Positions 8,748-18,884 of a stretch of 64,000 nt of DNA are shown piece by piece. The stretch spans positions 1 through 64,000 of the forward strand of contig JAFGYE010000050.1 in NCBI GenBank assembly GCA_016936255.1. Reading direction: 5' to 3'. Every line of letters begins with the position of its first letter. The first letter of the stretch is position 1. The notes below the pieces were generated by a model, which saw only the letters and a program-made list of their open reading frames with translations, ran no database searches and was not told where the DNA came from. The translations under genes were made by a program, and so were the position numbers. The DNA comes from Marinifilaceae bacterium. GTDB lineage: Bacteria; Bacteroidota; Bacteroidia; Bacteroidales; Marinifilaceae.

Positions 8748-9590
8748 TTAATAAATTTTGAATTTGTTTTTGGATTCAGCATCCCTGTAAATGTTTTCTT
8801 CCAAATTTTTAATAAACTGAATTTTACGTTTGTTTAATAATATTTTTTTAATGTCTTCCTTAACAAAAGGTAAAGGAGCAAGATTGTCTTTTAGTTCAAA
8901 TTCCTGAATTTTCACAAAATAATGATGTGTTGAATCACTTGTTTCATAGTATTTTGTGTGCTTAAGAAACTTATCTTCATCTTTGATACTACCTGGAAGT
9001 TTATTCAAAAGTTCTTGAGCATAAATCCAACGATCGCTAAAATTATCAAATTTTGTGGCATTTTGAAAACAGTAGTCCTCCAATTCGGACCAATCGTCTT
9101 CTTTTTCCGATTTGTAAAGCTTTTGAACTTCTGAAAGATTGGGAACAGGAATAGGAACTTTTATGTACAATGCCTTAAGAATGTTTCGGTTTAAAATGAA
9201 ATTGGCAGAATAATTCCTATAATAATTTTCGATTTCAAATTGACTAACCAGAGTGTCAATTTTCTGTTCTATTAATTGTTGTTGGTATTTGTGAATTATT
9301 AGTGATGATCTGTAGTCTTCAACCATCTTACTAACATCTTTATCTTCCTCTGATAGGTTGAGTTCTGCTTTTGATATAATAAGTTGTTTTTTAATCCACT
9401 GATGGGTATAGTTTTGGGCAATAAGAAGACTGTCCTCCTTGCTTATGCCATTTGGAATCACCTCTTTAACGGTACTTAAATAAAGAATGTTGTCATTTAC
9501 TTTTGCTACAGGCTTGTCGTTTTTACTTTTATTCGAGTTGCATGAATAAAGAATTACAAAAAGTAGTAACAGTAAGGAATATTTAGTCAT
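8748..9590 (-). CDS. PpiC/SurA-like lipoprotein without a clear isomerase domain
   Basis: A 280-residue lipoprotein: MTKYSLLLLLFVILYSC gives a lipobox with Cys at about residue 17. The body is helical and resembles the chaperone part of SurA/PpiD (LIAQNYTHQWIKKQLIISKAELNL), but parvulin catalytic motifs are not evident. The ATG at 9590 is chosen over an upstream TTG at 9605. It overlaps the preceding gene's stop by 8 nt, which indicates translational coupling. It is probably a periplasm-facing folding factor made with its two parvulin neighbours. Confidence 0.75.
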   Translation of the reverse strand: MTKYSLLLLLFVILYSCNSNKSKNDKPVAKVNDNILYLSTVKEVIPNGISKEDSLLIAQNYTHQWIKKQLIISKAELNLSEEDKDVSKMVEDYRSSLIIHKYQQQLIEQKIDTLVSQFEIENYYRNYSANFILNRNILKALYIKVPIPVPNLSEVQKLYKSEKEDDWSELEDYCFQNATKFDNFSDRWIYAQELLNKLPGSIKDEDKFLKHTKYYETSDSTHHYFVKIQEFELKDNLAPLPFVKEDIKKILLNKRKIQFIKNLEENIYRDAESKNKFKIY

Positions 9591-11202
9591 TTTGTTGTTG
9601 AACAATTTTGTTTAATGTTGATTGTGAGATTTCAATTTTGTAATTGTTTCGCAATTGATCTTCCCAAACTTCTTTTAAATACATTTTGTAATCAGAAGTG
9701 ACCTCTTGTTTAATACTTTCAAAATCAACATTGTTGTTGTACCTATTTATTTGGTTTTGATAGAATTCCATCAAACCTTTATTATTTTGTTTTGCCGGCA
9801 ACCAAACTTTTTGTTTTGTAATGCCCAAAACCAACACTCTGTTTTCATAATTTTGAATCAGATTTATGAGATCGGTATTGCTCTCAAGTAACTGATTTTT
9901 GTAAAAGGCTAAGATACTATTGTTTGAGAAATTATCGTAAATTCGGTTGATGTATTCTATAAAATTTTCATAAATATCCTTAGATGCCTGCTGGCTAAGA
10001 TAATTTGCAAAATCTTCCTGGGTATATTCCTTTCCGTCGATTGTGAAAAGTGGCTCCCATAAATCAGCATAGGCATAATCTAAAATGGAATAAAAATTAG
10101 AAAGAAGCTCTCTGTTTTCTTTAAATTGATAGTCTTTTTTGATTTTAGCAATCAATTCTTCAGTACTTAGTTTTGAACGACTATCTGATGCAATTAGTCG
10201 TTGAATTTCTTCTCTGCAATCGTCTAATGAAGAGTAGTTTTTTTTATCGGTTAATTGTAAAATATGATATCCGAAATTGGTTTTAACGGGTTTCGATATT
10301 TCTCCAATTTCTTTTAATTGAAATGCTGTTTTTTCAATTTTCGGGTGTGTTTCAAATAATCCGAACCAAGGAAGAATGCCTCCTGATGGAGCTGATCTTT
10401 TATCTTCGGAATAATTTTTTGCTAATTGTGCGAAATCAGCACCTTTCATAAGTATTGTATAAAGCGAATCAATTTTTTGTTTTATTTCCGATTCATTTTC
10501 AGGTTGATAGTCGAGTAGTATGTGTCTGATTTTTACTTTTCCAGGATTTGGTATTTTTTCCAGAATTTGAATAATATGATACCCAAATTTCGTTCTTATG
10601 GGTTTTGAGAATTCGCCAATTTCCAATTTGTAAGCCGCAGATTCAAACCGATATTCCATGTCGAATGCGGTAAAATAACCTAATTCTCCATGGTTTTCTT
10701 TTACAGATTGATCATCTGATTTTTTTCGTGCCGTTTTTTCAAATGATTTTCCTTGCAGCAGTTCCAGGTAAATTTCCTGTGCTTTCTGATAAGCGGGAAG
10801 TGTATCGTTGGCCCGTTTGCTGATTTTCACTAAAATATGTCTCGCTCTAAGAAAATACTGGATCCGATTGAAAGCTTCCTGAGTTTTTTCTTCAGTTATA
10901 ACGGTAGGGTAAAGAAACGAGTTAAGAGCTATGTCTCTGTTGATTTGTAATTCGTGTTTTACTTCGGGAAGTGTATCAATCTTTAATTTTTTTGCTTCGG
11001 CTAATTTTACTTGAAACAGGATGTAAAGATCCAGAGCTTCTTCTATGGATAACTGATTGTTTGCTTGGTATAGTTCTTTAAACTCCTGAGAAGAGAAAGG
11101 AGTGTTGTTTATTGTAAAAAGGGTATCTGTTGGATGTGATTGTCCAAAGCTTGCCATTTGGCAGCATAAAATTATCGATAGATAAAAGAATACTCTCTTC
11201 AT
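9583..11202 (-). CDS. Periplasmic peptidyl-prolyl isomerase with two parvulin domains
   Basis: A 539-residue exported protein (signal peptide ending about MASFGQ). Two tandem parvulin domains are visible. The first, about residues 115-215, has RARHILVKI, GELGYFTAFDM and FGYHIIQIL. The second, about residues 222-320, has KIRHILLDY, GGILPWFGLFE and FGYHILQLTDKK. A helical C-terminal tail follows. It is the first gene of the PPIase-lipoprotein-SurA run, downstream of guaB but separated from it by a terminator. Confidence 0.9.
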   Translation of the reverse strand: MKRVFFYLSIILCCQMASFGQSHPTDTLFTINNTPFSSQEFKELYQANNQLSIEEALDLYILFQVKLAEAKKLKIDTLPEVKHELQINRDIALNSFLYPTVITEEKTQEAFNRIQYFLRARHILVKISKRANDTLPAYQKAQEIYLELLQGKSFEKTARKKSDDQSVKENHGELGYFTAFDMEYRFESAAYKLEIGEFSKPIRTKFGYHIIQILEKIPNPGKVKIRHILLDYQPENESEIKQKIDSLYTILMKGADFAQLAKNYSEDKRSAPSGGILPWFGLFETHPKIEKTAFQLKEIGEISKPVKTNFGYHILQLTDKKNYSSLDDCREEIQRLIASDSRSKLSTEELIAKIKKDYQFKENRELLSNFYSILDYAYADLWEPLFTIDGKEYTQEDFANYLSQQASKDIYENFIEYINRIYDNFSNNSILAFYKNQLLESNTDLINLIQNYENRVLVLGITKQKVWLPAKQNNKGLMEFYQNQINRYNNNVDFESIKQEVTSDYKMYLKEVWEDQLRNNYKIEISQSTLNKIVQQQND

Positions 11203-11231
11203 TTAGCGGATTTAATGTGATCATTGAATCG

Positions 11232-11267
11232 CAAAAAAATGGTAACCTGTGCGCGACAGACTACCAT
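11232..11267 (-). terminator. guaB terminator
   Basis: ATGGTA (11239-11244) pairs with TACCAT (11262-11267), and an inner CTGT/ACAG helix stacks on it after a two-base bulge. On the minus strand the hairpin is followed by seven T. It separates guaB from the envelope chaperone genes. Confidence 0.75.
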
Positions 11268-11283
11268 GAAATATCAGATATGA

Positions 11284-12753
11284 CTATCTGCTGTAATTTG
11301 GAGCTTCGCGGGTAATTGCAACATCATGAGGATGACTTTCTGCCATTCCCGAAGCAGTTATTTTTACAAATTTAGCATTGTGAAGTGCCTTGATGTTAGG
11401 AGCACCACAGTAACCCATTCCGGCTCTTAGTCCACCTACTAATTGATAGATAACTTCATAAAGGGTTCCCTTATAAGGCACACGGGCTACAATTCCTTCC
11501 GGAACTAATTTTTTGATGTCATCTTCAGCATCCTGAAAGTAACGGTCTTTTGATCCTTGCTGCATAGCTTCAATGGATCCCATACCTCGGTATGATTTAA
11601 ATTTACGACCATTATAAATGATTGTTTCTCCCGGAGATTCTTCAACGCCGGCAAATAATGAACCTGCCATAATTGAATCTGCACCGGCAGCAATTGCTTT
11701 TACAATGTCACCTGAATAACGTAAACCACCATCTGCAATCACAGGAACACCAGTTCCATCAAGGGCTTTGGCAATTTCATAAATTGCGGTAAGCTGAGGA
11801 ACACCAACACCTGCAATTACACGTGTAGTACAAATAGAACCAGGACCGATACCAACTTTTACAGCATCAGCACCTGCTTCAACTAAAAATAAAGCGGCTT
11901 CAGGGGTTGCAATGTTTCCAACAACAAACTGCATGTCGGGAAATCTTTTTTTCGCAATTTTAAGCAGATCGGCTACCCCTTTGGTGTGTCCGTGAGCTGT
12001 ATCGATAATAATTGCATCGGCATTTGCATGCACCAATGCTTCAATTCTGTCGAGAGTATCGCCGGAAACACCTACAGCAGCGGCTACTCTCAGTCTCCCT
12101 TTTTCATCTTTACATGCCAAAGGCTTGTCTTTTGCTTTGGTGATATCTTTATAAGTAACCAGACCAATTAATTTATTGTCGGAATCAATTACTGGTAATT
12201 TCTCAATTTTATAGGCCTGAAGAATTGCTGCTGCCTTTTCGAGGTCGGTTGAAACCGAAGTCGTCACCAGATTTTCTTTGGTCATTATTTCAGAAATAGG
12301 GCGATCCATATCCAACTCGAAACGAAGATCACGATTGGTTACAATACCTTTTAATGATTTGTCTGATTCGACAACAGGAATGCCGCCAATTTTAAATTCT
12401 TTCATTAATACCAATGCATCTTTAACTGTTTTGTAGGAAGCAATAGTGATAGGATCATAAATCATCCCATTTTCTGCTCTCTTGACAGTCATAACCTGTT
12501 TGGCCTGAGATTTAATACTCATATTTTTGTGGATAACGCCAATCCCACCTTCACGGGCAATAGAGATGGCTAAAGCCGATTCGGTTACAGTATCCATTGC
12601 AGCTGATACAATTGGAGTGTTCAGAGTAATGTTACGGGTGAAACGGGTTTTTAGATTTACATCTCTAGGTAATACTTCCGAGTATGCAGGAACTAAAAGT
12701 ACATCATCAAAAGTCAGGCCGTCAGAAATAATTTTATCAGAAACAAATGACAT
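11284..12753 (-). CDS. guaB: Inosine-5'-monophosphate dehydrogenase
   Basis: A 489-residue enzyme of normal length that oxidises IMP to XMP with NAD+, the first committed step of GMP synthesis. The TIM-barrel is interrupted by two CBS domains (about residues 95-205). The catalytic loop is [20 protein letters not shown] with the active-site Cys. The glycine-rich flap [13 protein letters not shown] and the mobile flap with the YRGMGS motif are present. It is divergent from recQ. Confidence 0.97.
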   Translation of the reverse strand: MSFVSDKIISDGLTFDDVLLVPAYSEVLPRDVNLKTRFTRNITLNTPIVSAAMDTVTESALAISIAREGGIGVIHKNMSIKSQAKQVMTVKRAENGMIYDPITIASYKTVKDALVLMKEFKIGGIPVVESDKSLKGIVTNRDLRFELDMDRPISEIMTKENLVTTSVSTDLEKAAAILQAYKIEKLPVIDSDNKLIGLVTYKDITKAKDKPLACKDEKGRLRVAAAVGVSGDTLDRIEALVHANADAIIIDTAHGHTKGVADLLKIAKKRFPDMQFVVGNIATPEAALFLVEAGADAVKVGIGPGSICTTRVIAGVGVPQLTAIYEIAKALDGTGVPVIADGGLRYSGDIVKAIAAGADSIMAGSLFAGVEESPGETIIYNGRKFKSYRGMGSIEAMQQGSKDRYFQDAEDDIKKLVPEGIVARVPYKGTLYEVIYQLVGGLRAGMGYCGAPNIKALHNAKFVKITASGMAESHPHDVAITREAPNYSR

Positions 12754-12932
12754 TATGCAATAATTTTAGATTTAAATTGCATGCGAAATTACAAAAAAAT
12801 AGTGGAACAGAGATTGTTCTGAATTCTAAAAAGTGTTAATTAGTTGATTCATTTCAAAAGTTACTATTTTTAATTTGTTATTTATCTTTCAAAATCATGT
12901 TTTTTTAATCAAATCACTTGTAATTCAGTTCG

Positions 12933-14840
12933 ATGGATCGTTTTAACGGGATTCTAAAAAAATATTGGGGCTATGTAGGTTTCCGACCTTTGCAGGATGA
13001 GATTATTAAATCTGTTGCAGAGGGGAAGGATACGCTTGGTTTAATGCCAACAGGAGGAGGGAAGTCATTAACTTTTCAGATTCCGGCATTGGCAATGGAA
13101 GGGATATGCCTTGTTGTTTCTCCTCTGGTAGCTCTAATGAAAGATCAGGTGCAAAACCTAAAAGACAAAGGCATTAAGGCTGAACTTCTGTATTCAGGAT
13201 TGACACATAAAGAAATTGAAATTATTCTGGATAAATGTTTATTCGGAAATATTAAGTTTCTGTATATCTCGCCCGAGCGGATAGGTTCAGATTTATTTCA
13301 GATAAAATTAAGGCAGATGAATGTTTGCCTGATTGCTGTTGATGAATCGCATTGTATATCGCAATGGGGTTATGATTTTCGGCCTGCTTACTTAAAAATC
13401 ACACACTTGCGGGAGTTGCTTCCCGAAGTGCCGGTTTTGGCTTTAACAGCCACGGCAACCCCTGATGTAGTTAATGATATTCAGGATAAACTGGGATTTA
13501 AGGAGAAGAACGTTTTTCGAAAGAGTTTTGAACGCAAGAATTTAATTTATCTGGTTAGGGAGGTTGAAGATAAAAAGAGATATCTGCTTAAAATATTCAG
13601 CAAGCAGAGGGGGAGTTCGGTTGTATATGTTCGAAGCAGAAAAAGGAGTAAGGAATTAGCCGATTTTTTAAAAACAAATAATATTAGGGCGGAATATTAT
13701 CATGCCGGCTTATCAAATGAGGTGAAGGATTTCCGTCAGGACAGATGGAAAAGGGGCATTTTTCAGGTTATGGTTGCGACCAATGCTTTCGGAATGGGAA
13801 TTGATAAAGCCGATGTGAGAACCGTAGTTCATATGGATTTGCCTGATTCGCTGGAGGCTTATTTTCAGGAGGCGGGTCGTGCCGGTCGCGATGGGAAAAA
13901 AGCCTTTGCTGTATTGCTGTATTCGAAGCCTGACAGAGTACAATTGTTGAAACGGATTTCTACTTCTTTTCCTGAAAAAGATACGATTAAAAGAGTATAT
14001 CAATCGGTGGGGAACTTTTTGCAGGTTGCCGAGGGGGCTGGAAAGGATGCAGTTTTCGATTTCGATTTAGCTTTGTTTTGCCATAATTTTAAATTTAATG
14101 TGCTTCAGGCTTTTAATAGTTTAAAGGTTTTGCAAAGAGCTGGATATTTAGAGCTTACAGATGATTTGGAACACGAATCGAGAATACATTTTCGAATTGA
14201 AAGAGATGATTTGTATAAATTTCAGGTGGCCAATAAAGATTTTGATGCGTTTATAAAAGTTCTTCTTCGGTCTTTTACCGGTTTATTTACCGATTTTGTT
14301 CCAGTTAATATAGATTTGCTGGCAAAACGGATAAAAACTTCCAAGGAGTTAATTATTTCTTATTTGAAAGAATTATCGAAATACAAGGTGATTCAATACA
14401 TTCCCAGAAAAAAGACACCGTTTATTATTTATACACAGGAACGGTTACCACTCAATTTTATAAAGTTTACGAAAGAAGTTTATCAGGATCGAAAGGAAAA
14501 TTTATCTCAGAAAATTAATGCAGTAATTAATTACGCTGAAACAACAACCATTTGTCGGTCGAAATATTTGTTGGAGTATTTCGGACAAAAATATGCTCCT
14601 GAATGCGGGCAGTGTGATATTTGCAAAGAGGCGGAAGGAAATGACTTAAGCAAGGACGAGTTTGCTAAGATTTATAATGAAATTTGTGCCACATTGGGCA
14701 AGGAAACTTTATGTGTTGATGAGATTATTAAAGTGTCGAAATACTCGGAAGAATCTGTTTTGGAGGTGATTCGTTTTTTGAAAGACAATGAAGAGCTTGA
14801 GTCCTTAGATGGCAATCGTGTTCGTTATATATCCTTTTAA
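12933..14840 (+). CDS. RecQ family ATP-dependent DNA helicase, short form
   Basis: A 635-residue RecQ-type helicase. Walker A MPTGGGKSLTFQIP is near residue 38, with DESHC near 137, SAT-like ALTATATPDVV, and motif VI QEAGRAGRDGKKA. The zinc-binding cysteines are in CRSKYLLEYF followed by CGQCDIC near residue 540. A winged-helix region follows but no HRDC domain is apparent, unlike the second RecQ at 42290. It heads a plus-strand run with DUF5063 and the exonuclease, an arrangement I recognise from other Bacteroidales. Confidence 0.93.
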   Translation: MDRFNGILKKYWGYVGFRPLQDEIIKSVAEGKDTLGLMPTGGGKSLTFQIPALAMEGICLVVSPLVALMKDQVQNLKDKGIKAELLYSGLTHKEIEIILDKCLFGNIKFLYISPERIGSDLFQIKLRQMNVCLIAVDESHCISQWGYDFRPAYLKITHLRELLPEVPVLALTATATPDVVNDIQDKLGFKEKNVFRKSFERKNLIYLVREVEDKKRYLLKIFSKQRGSSVVYVRSRKRSKELADFLKTNNIRAEYYHAGLSNEVKDFRQDRWKRGIFQVMVATNAFGMGIDKADVRTVVHMDLPDSLEAYFQEAGRAGRDGKKAFAVLLYSKPDRVQLLKRISTSFPEKDTIKRVYQSVGNFLQVAEGAGKDAVFDFDLALFCHNFKFNVLQAFNSLKVLQRAGYLELTDDLEHESRIHFRIERDDLYKFQVANKDFDAFIKVLLRSFTGLFTDFVPVNIDLLAKRIKTSKELIISYLKELSKYKVIQYIPRKKTPFIIYTQERLPLNFIKFTKEVYQDRKENLSQKINAVINYAETTTICRSKYLLEYFGQKYAPECGQCDICKEAEGNDLSKDEFAKIYNEICATLGKETLCVDEIIKVSKYSEESVLEVIRFLKDNEELESLDGNRVRYISF

Positions 14841-14907
14841 CTCTTGTTTTTATTCTTTTATAAGCAGTAGTATATTACTATTCTGCCAAATATTCGTAAA
14901 ATCTTGT

Positions 14908-14915
14908 TATTTTTG
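14908..14915 (+). promoter_or_regulatory. -7 element before the DUF5063 gene
   Basis: TATTTTTG matches TAnnTTTG exactly, 25 nt before the ATG at 14940. The -33 partner (TCTG at 14882-14885, 22-nt spacing) is poor, so this is a partial promoter call. Confidence 0.4.
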
Positions 14916-14939
14916 CATGCTTATAGTATTAGATAGAAG

Positions 14940-15569
14940 ATGAAAGATCAGTTTGACCATATTGTTTATTCAAAAAATGTTATCGAGTTTGTAGCAGTTG
15001 CCAATGAGTTTTGTTTGCTATTGGAAACCTGCGCTAAGATATCAAAGATTGAATTTATTGAAACAGCTCAGAAGTTATTGCCTTTGCTTTACTTAAAGGC
15101 ATGTTTGTTGCCTAAAAATGAAACAGACCTGGAGGAAGAGATTGAAAAATTTGTGTCTGAATCGGATTGGGAATTTATTCATTCATCGGTTCAGTCAAAA
15201 ATGGGAGCTCACGATCAGTATCTTGAAGTGTTCGAAGAGGATATGGAATATAGTGAAACGCCTGTTATTGCTTCAGTTTCAGAGAATTTTGCCGATGTTT
15301 ATCAGGATTTAAAGGATTTTCTTACTTCCTACAGAATTGGCACAATGGATGTGATGAACGAGGCATTGTGGGATCTAAACAATAGTTTCTATCAACATTG
15401 GGGACAGAATTTAGTAAATTCATTGCGGTCAATCCATAATTTGGTGGCAAAAAACGAAAATCTTGATGAGGAGATTGAAGATTCTGATCGCACTAAATTA
15501 GATAATATCGACTTAAGTGACTCAATCTTTTCGCAGAGGAAAAGAGAATGGGGAGAAGACGATCAATAG
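14940..15569 (+). CDS. DUF5063 domain-containing protein
   Basis: A 209-residue acidic, all-helical protein without signal peptide or membrane segment. The N-terminal helices (YSKNVIEFVAVANEFCLLLE) and the C-terminal LTSYRIGTMDVMNEALWDLN followed by SFYQHWGQNLVNSLRSIHNL are the recognisable parts of the DUF5063 family. Its function is unknown. It lies directly upstream of a 3'-5' exonuclease gene and downstream of recQ; that conserved neighbourhood hints at nucleic-acid metabolism, which is inference only. Confidence 0.7.
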   Translation: MKDQFDHIVYSKNVIEFVAVANEFCLLLETCAKISKIEFIETAQKLLPLLYLKACLLPKNETDLEEEIEKFVSESDWEFIHSSVQSKMGAHDQYLEVFEEDMEYSETPVIASVSENFADVYQDLKDFLTSYRIGTMDVMNEALWDLNNSFYQHWGQNLVNSLRSIHNLVAKNENLDEEIEDSDRTKLDNIDLSDSIFSQRKREWGEDDQ

Positions 15570-15612
15570 ATGGGAAAATAAATTCATGTTTTCCTTAGAA
15601 AAAGAGTAATAG

Positions 15613-16197
15613 ATGTTACCATTTCAAAAATCAATTACAAAGGAAGAAGTAAACGAATTGCCATTACAGGGCTTTGATGGTGAAATTGTTCTAGTCGATC
15701 GAGACATGGAACTGGATGATGCTGTTCAGTATTTGAAAAAGTTTCCAATTTTGGGATTCGATACCGAAACACGACCGTCGTTTAAAAAAGGTAGAGTGAA
15801 TGATGTAGCTCTACTGCAATTGGCGGCTAATTCCAAGACTTTCCTTTTCAGGATTAATAAAATAGGTTTACCGGAGCAATTGCTTGATCTCCTTGCTGAT
15901 CCGAAAATTATGAAAGTAGGGGCTGCTATAAAAGATGATATTCGGGGATTGCAAAAATTGAATGATTTTGATGCCAACGGTTTTCTTGAGTTGCAGGAAT
16001 ATGTCTCAAAATTTGGGATTGAAAGTTTTTCTCTGAAAAAATTGTCAGCGATTGTTCTTAATTTCAGAATCTCGAAGCGCCAGCAGGTTTCCAACTGGGA
16101 AGCTGAAGAGCTAAGTTCAGGACAATTAAAATATGCAGCTACTGATGCTTGGGTATCCCTTAAAATATTCGAAAAGCTAAAGGCTTCAATCGTATAG
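15613..16197 (+). CDS. 3'-5' exonuclease, RNase D-like
   Basis: A 194-residue DnaQ-like exonuclease. Exo I is FPILGFDTETRP (Asp and Glu ligands, about residues 45-56), Exo II follows in KVGAAIKDDIRGLQKLN, and Exo III is LKYAATDAWVSLKIFEKL, with the Asp of the YxxxD motif. There is no helicase, HRDC or polymerase domain, so this is a stand-alone nuclease acting on RNA or DNA ends. It follows DUF5063 by 43 nt. Confidence 0.9.
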   Translation: MLPFQKSITKEEVNELPLQGFDGEIVLVDRDMELDDAVQYLKKFPILGFDTETRPSFKKGRVNDVALLQLAANSKTFLFRINKIGLPEQLLDLLADPKIMKVGAAIKDDIRGLQKLNDFDANGFLELQEYVSKFGIESFSLKKLSAIVLNFRISKRQQVSNWEAEELSSGQLKYAATDAWVSLKIFEKLKASIV

Positions 16198-16226
16198 TAA
16201 ACAAAGTTTTATTAAGAGAATTCTTC

Positions 16227-16256
16227 TTTAGTATCTGTCCTAATTAAATAAATTTG
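16227..16256 (+). promoter_or_regulatory. Candidate promoter of the rlmI-like gene
   Basis: TTTA (16227-16230), an 18-nt spacer and a perfect TAAATTTG (16249-16256), about 90 nt before the ATG at 16345. Confidence 0.45.
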
Positions 16257-16344
16257 AATTGTTATTTTTAAGGAGAGAATCAGAGGCGAAAATTATTTTC
16301 CCGACTGGATTTCTCTCTATTCAAAAAGAAAAGAAATTTCCAAA

Positions 16345-17532
16345 ATGATAAATTATCCAAAAGTTATCCTTAAGCAAGGGAAAGAACATTCTATTAAACG
16401 ATTTCATCCCTGGATTTTTTCGGGAGCGGTAAGTAGAGTGGACGAAGGGTTGGAAGAAGGAGATTTGGTTGCTGTTTATTCGGCAAAAGAAGAGTTTTTA
16501 GGGATCGGGCATATTGCTATTGGATCCATTGTGGTGAGAATTATTTCTTTCGAAAAGGTAGAGATCAATCTTGATTTTTGGGTGGGAAAATTCGAATCGG
16601 CCTGCAATATGCGTAAAGCAATTGGTTTGTATGGAACTGCAGATAACAATGTTTGTCGTTTGGTGCATGGTGAGGGAGATGGATTATCTGGATTAATCAT
16701 CGATTTTTATGCGGGAACAGCGGTGATTCAATGTCATTCGGTTGGGATGTATTTGCATCGCGAAGAAATTGCGAAAGCACTACTAGCCGTTTTGGGTGAT
16801 GATTTAAAAGCTGTTTACGATAAATCGGAAGGAACAATTCCTTTTAAATCAGGAATTGAGCCGAAGAATGAATATTTGTATGGAAATACAGATTCGTTTG
16901 TTGCTCTGGAGAATGGATTGAAATTCAATGTTGATTGGTTAAAAGGACAAAAAACAGGATTTTTTATCGATCAGCGGGAGAACAGAAGCCTTTTGGAGCA
17001 ATACTCAAAGGGACGATCGGTGTTGAATATGTTTTGTTATACCGGAGGATTCTCCTTTTATGCAATGCGTGGAGGTGCCGATTTGGTGCATTCTGTTGAC
17101 AGTTCGGCAAGAGCTATTGAGATTACAAAAGAAAATGTTGAATTAAATTTCCCGGAGGATGCCCGTCATGAGGCATTTTCAGAGGATGCATTCAAATATT
17201 TGGATCGGTCAGCAGGAAAATATGATTTGATTGTATTGGATCCACCCGCTTTTGCAAAACACAAAAATGTGCTTGCGAATGCTTTAAAAGGATACAAACG
17301 ATTAAATACAATAGGTTTTGAACAGATAAAGAGTGGTGGAATTCTATTTACTTTTTCTTGTTCGCAGGCGGTAAGTAAGGAGGATTTTCGAAAAGCCATT
17401 TTTGCAGCAGCAACGAGTGCCGGAAGAACAGTACGGATTCTTCATCAGTTAACACAACCGGCCGACCATCCTGTTAATATTTACCATCCTGAGGGAGAGT
17501 ACCTGAAAGGACTGGTTTTATATGTAGAGTAG
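16345..17532 (+). CDS. Class I SAM-dependent 23S rRNA methyltransferase, RlmI family
   Basis: A 395-residue RlmI/RlmK-type enzyme. The N-terminal PUA domain begins with KQGKEHSIKRFHPWIFSGAV. The Rossmann methyltransferase domain has motif I VLNMFCYTGGFSFYAMRGGA (about residue 230) and the substrate motif LIVLDPPAFAKHK. Family members methylate a cytosine of 23S rRNA (m5C1962 in E. coli numbering). Length is typical. Confidence 0.9.
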   Translation: MINYPKVILKQGKEHSIKRFHPWIFSGAVSRVDEGLEEGDLVAVYSAKEEFLGIGHIAIGSIVVRIISFEKVEINLDFWVGKFESACNMRKAIGLYGTADNNVCRLVHGEGDGLSGLIIDFYAGTAVIQCHSVGMYLHREEIAKALLAVLGDDLKAVYDKSEGTIPFKSGIEPKNEYLYGNTDSFVALENGLKFNVDWLKGQKTGFFIDQRENRSLLEQYSKGRSVLNMFCYTGGFSFYAMRGGADLVHSVDSSARAIEITKENVELNFPEDARHEAFSEDAFKYLDRSAGKYDLIVLDPPAFAKHKNVLANALKGYKRLNTIGFEQIKSGGILFTFSCSQAVSKEDFRKAIFAAATSAGRTVRILHQLTQPADHPVNIYHPEGEYLKGLVLYVE

Positions 17533-17656
17533 TATAAATATTTTCACAGAGGAATTAGTAACAGAATTATCAGTTTTTTGTATCTTCCCTGTCGCTTGAT
17601 ATTTAGTTGGTTTTCAAATTTGAAAATCCAGTAATCAATAAGTAAATCGAAAAAAA

Positions 17657-18865
17657 TTGAAGTTTTCAGAATTTAACTTTACACCTGAATTAATGGATGG
17701 GCTTGCAGCCATGGGGTTCGAAACTCCTTCTCCTGTTCAGGAACTTGCTATACCTCAAATCATCGACAACAAGGATTTAATTTGTTGTGCACAGACAGGT
17801 ACCGGAAAAACCGCAGCCTATTTGCTGCCAATAATGGATAAAATACAAAAGAATAAAATTGATGGTTTTAGCACTTTAATTTTAGTGCCAACCCGTGAAC
17901 TGGCGATGCAAATTGATCAGCAAATGGAAGGTTTTGGCTATTTCGTATCGATTACATCGCTTTCGGTTTATGGAGGTGGAGACTCTTCAGTTTGGGATCA
18001 GCAGAAAAAGGGATTAATGGAAGGCGCTGATATTGTAATCGCCACTCCTGGCCGAATGATTTCTCATTTGAGTCTGGGCTATGTAAACACATCTAAATTA
18101 AAGCATTTAATTTTAGATGAGGCGGATAGAATGCTCGATATGGGGTTCTTTGACGATTTAATGCAAATTATTGGTCATTTGCCGAAAGAGCGTCAGAATT
18201 TAATGTTTTCGGCTACTATGCCATCTAAAATTCGCGAATTGGCAGGAACTATGATGAATAATCCTGAGAGCATCAATATTGCCATTTCTAAACCGGCCGA
18301 AGGAGTTTTGCAAGCGGCATACATGCTTTATCCTGAGCAAAAAATACCTTTGATAAATCATTTGTTAAGAGACAAGGATATTAAGAGTATTATTATTTTT
18401 TCTGCTACAAAGTTGAATGTAAAAGCAATTACCAAAGATCTAATAAGGCATAAATTTAAAGCGGCAGGGATTCAATCTGATTTGGAGCAAAAGGAACGGG
18501 AAGATGTTCTTCGTGATTTCAAAAACAGAAAGTATCAGATTTTGGTGGCCACAGATATAATTGCCCGGGGAATCGATATCGATTCAATCGACTTGGTGAT
18601 CAATTTTGATGTGCCTCATGATGCGGAAGATTATGTGCATCGAGTAGGTAGAACAGCTAGAGCCGAAACCGAAGGTGTTGCGATTACACTGATAACTCCA
18701 AAAGATCAGAACGATTTTAAGAAGATAGAAGATCTGATTGAATCATCAATTTATAAAATTCCTGTTCCTGAAGAATTAGGAGAAGCTCCTGAGTACAATC
18801 CAAAGTCATATAGTGGCGGTGGGAAAAAGAAATTTTTCAAGAAAAAGAATTTCAAAAAGAAATAA
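17657..18865 (+). CDS. DEAD-box RNA helicase, RhlE-like
   Basis: A 402-residue DEAD-box helicase. The Q motif MGFETPSPVQELAIP comes first, then Walker A AQTGTGKTAAYLLP, DEAD in LDEADRMLDMGF, SAT in MFSATMP, and HRVGRTARAE. The tail is lysine-rich (KKKFFKKKNFKKK). The start is TTG at 17657: no ATG precedes the Q motif, and MKFSEFNFTPELMDGL is the usual beginning of this family. It probably acts in ribosome assembly or RNA decay. The next gene starts 20 nt downstream. Confidence 0.92.
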   Translation: MKFSEFNFTPELMDGLAAMGFETPSPVQELAIPQIIDNKDLICCAQTGTGKTAAYLLPIMDKIQKNKIDGFSTLILVPTRELAMQIDQQMEGFGYFVSITSLSVYGGGDSSVWDQQKKGLMEGADIVIATPGRMISHLSLGYVNTSKLKHLILDEADRMLDMGFFDDLMQIIGHLPKERQNLMFSATMPSKIRELAGTMMNNPESINIAISKPAEGVLQAAYMLYPEQKIPLINHLLRDKDIKSIIIFSATKLNVKAITKDLIRHKFKAAGIQSDLEQKEREDVLRDFKNRKYQILVATDIIARGIDIDSIDLVINFDVPHDAEDYVHRVGRTARAETEGVAITLITPKDQNDFKKIEDLIESSIYKIPVPEELGEAPEYNPKSYSGGGKKKFFKKKNFKKK

Positions 18866-18884
18866 ACTTAAACGAACCCAAATC

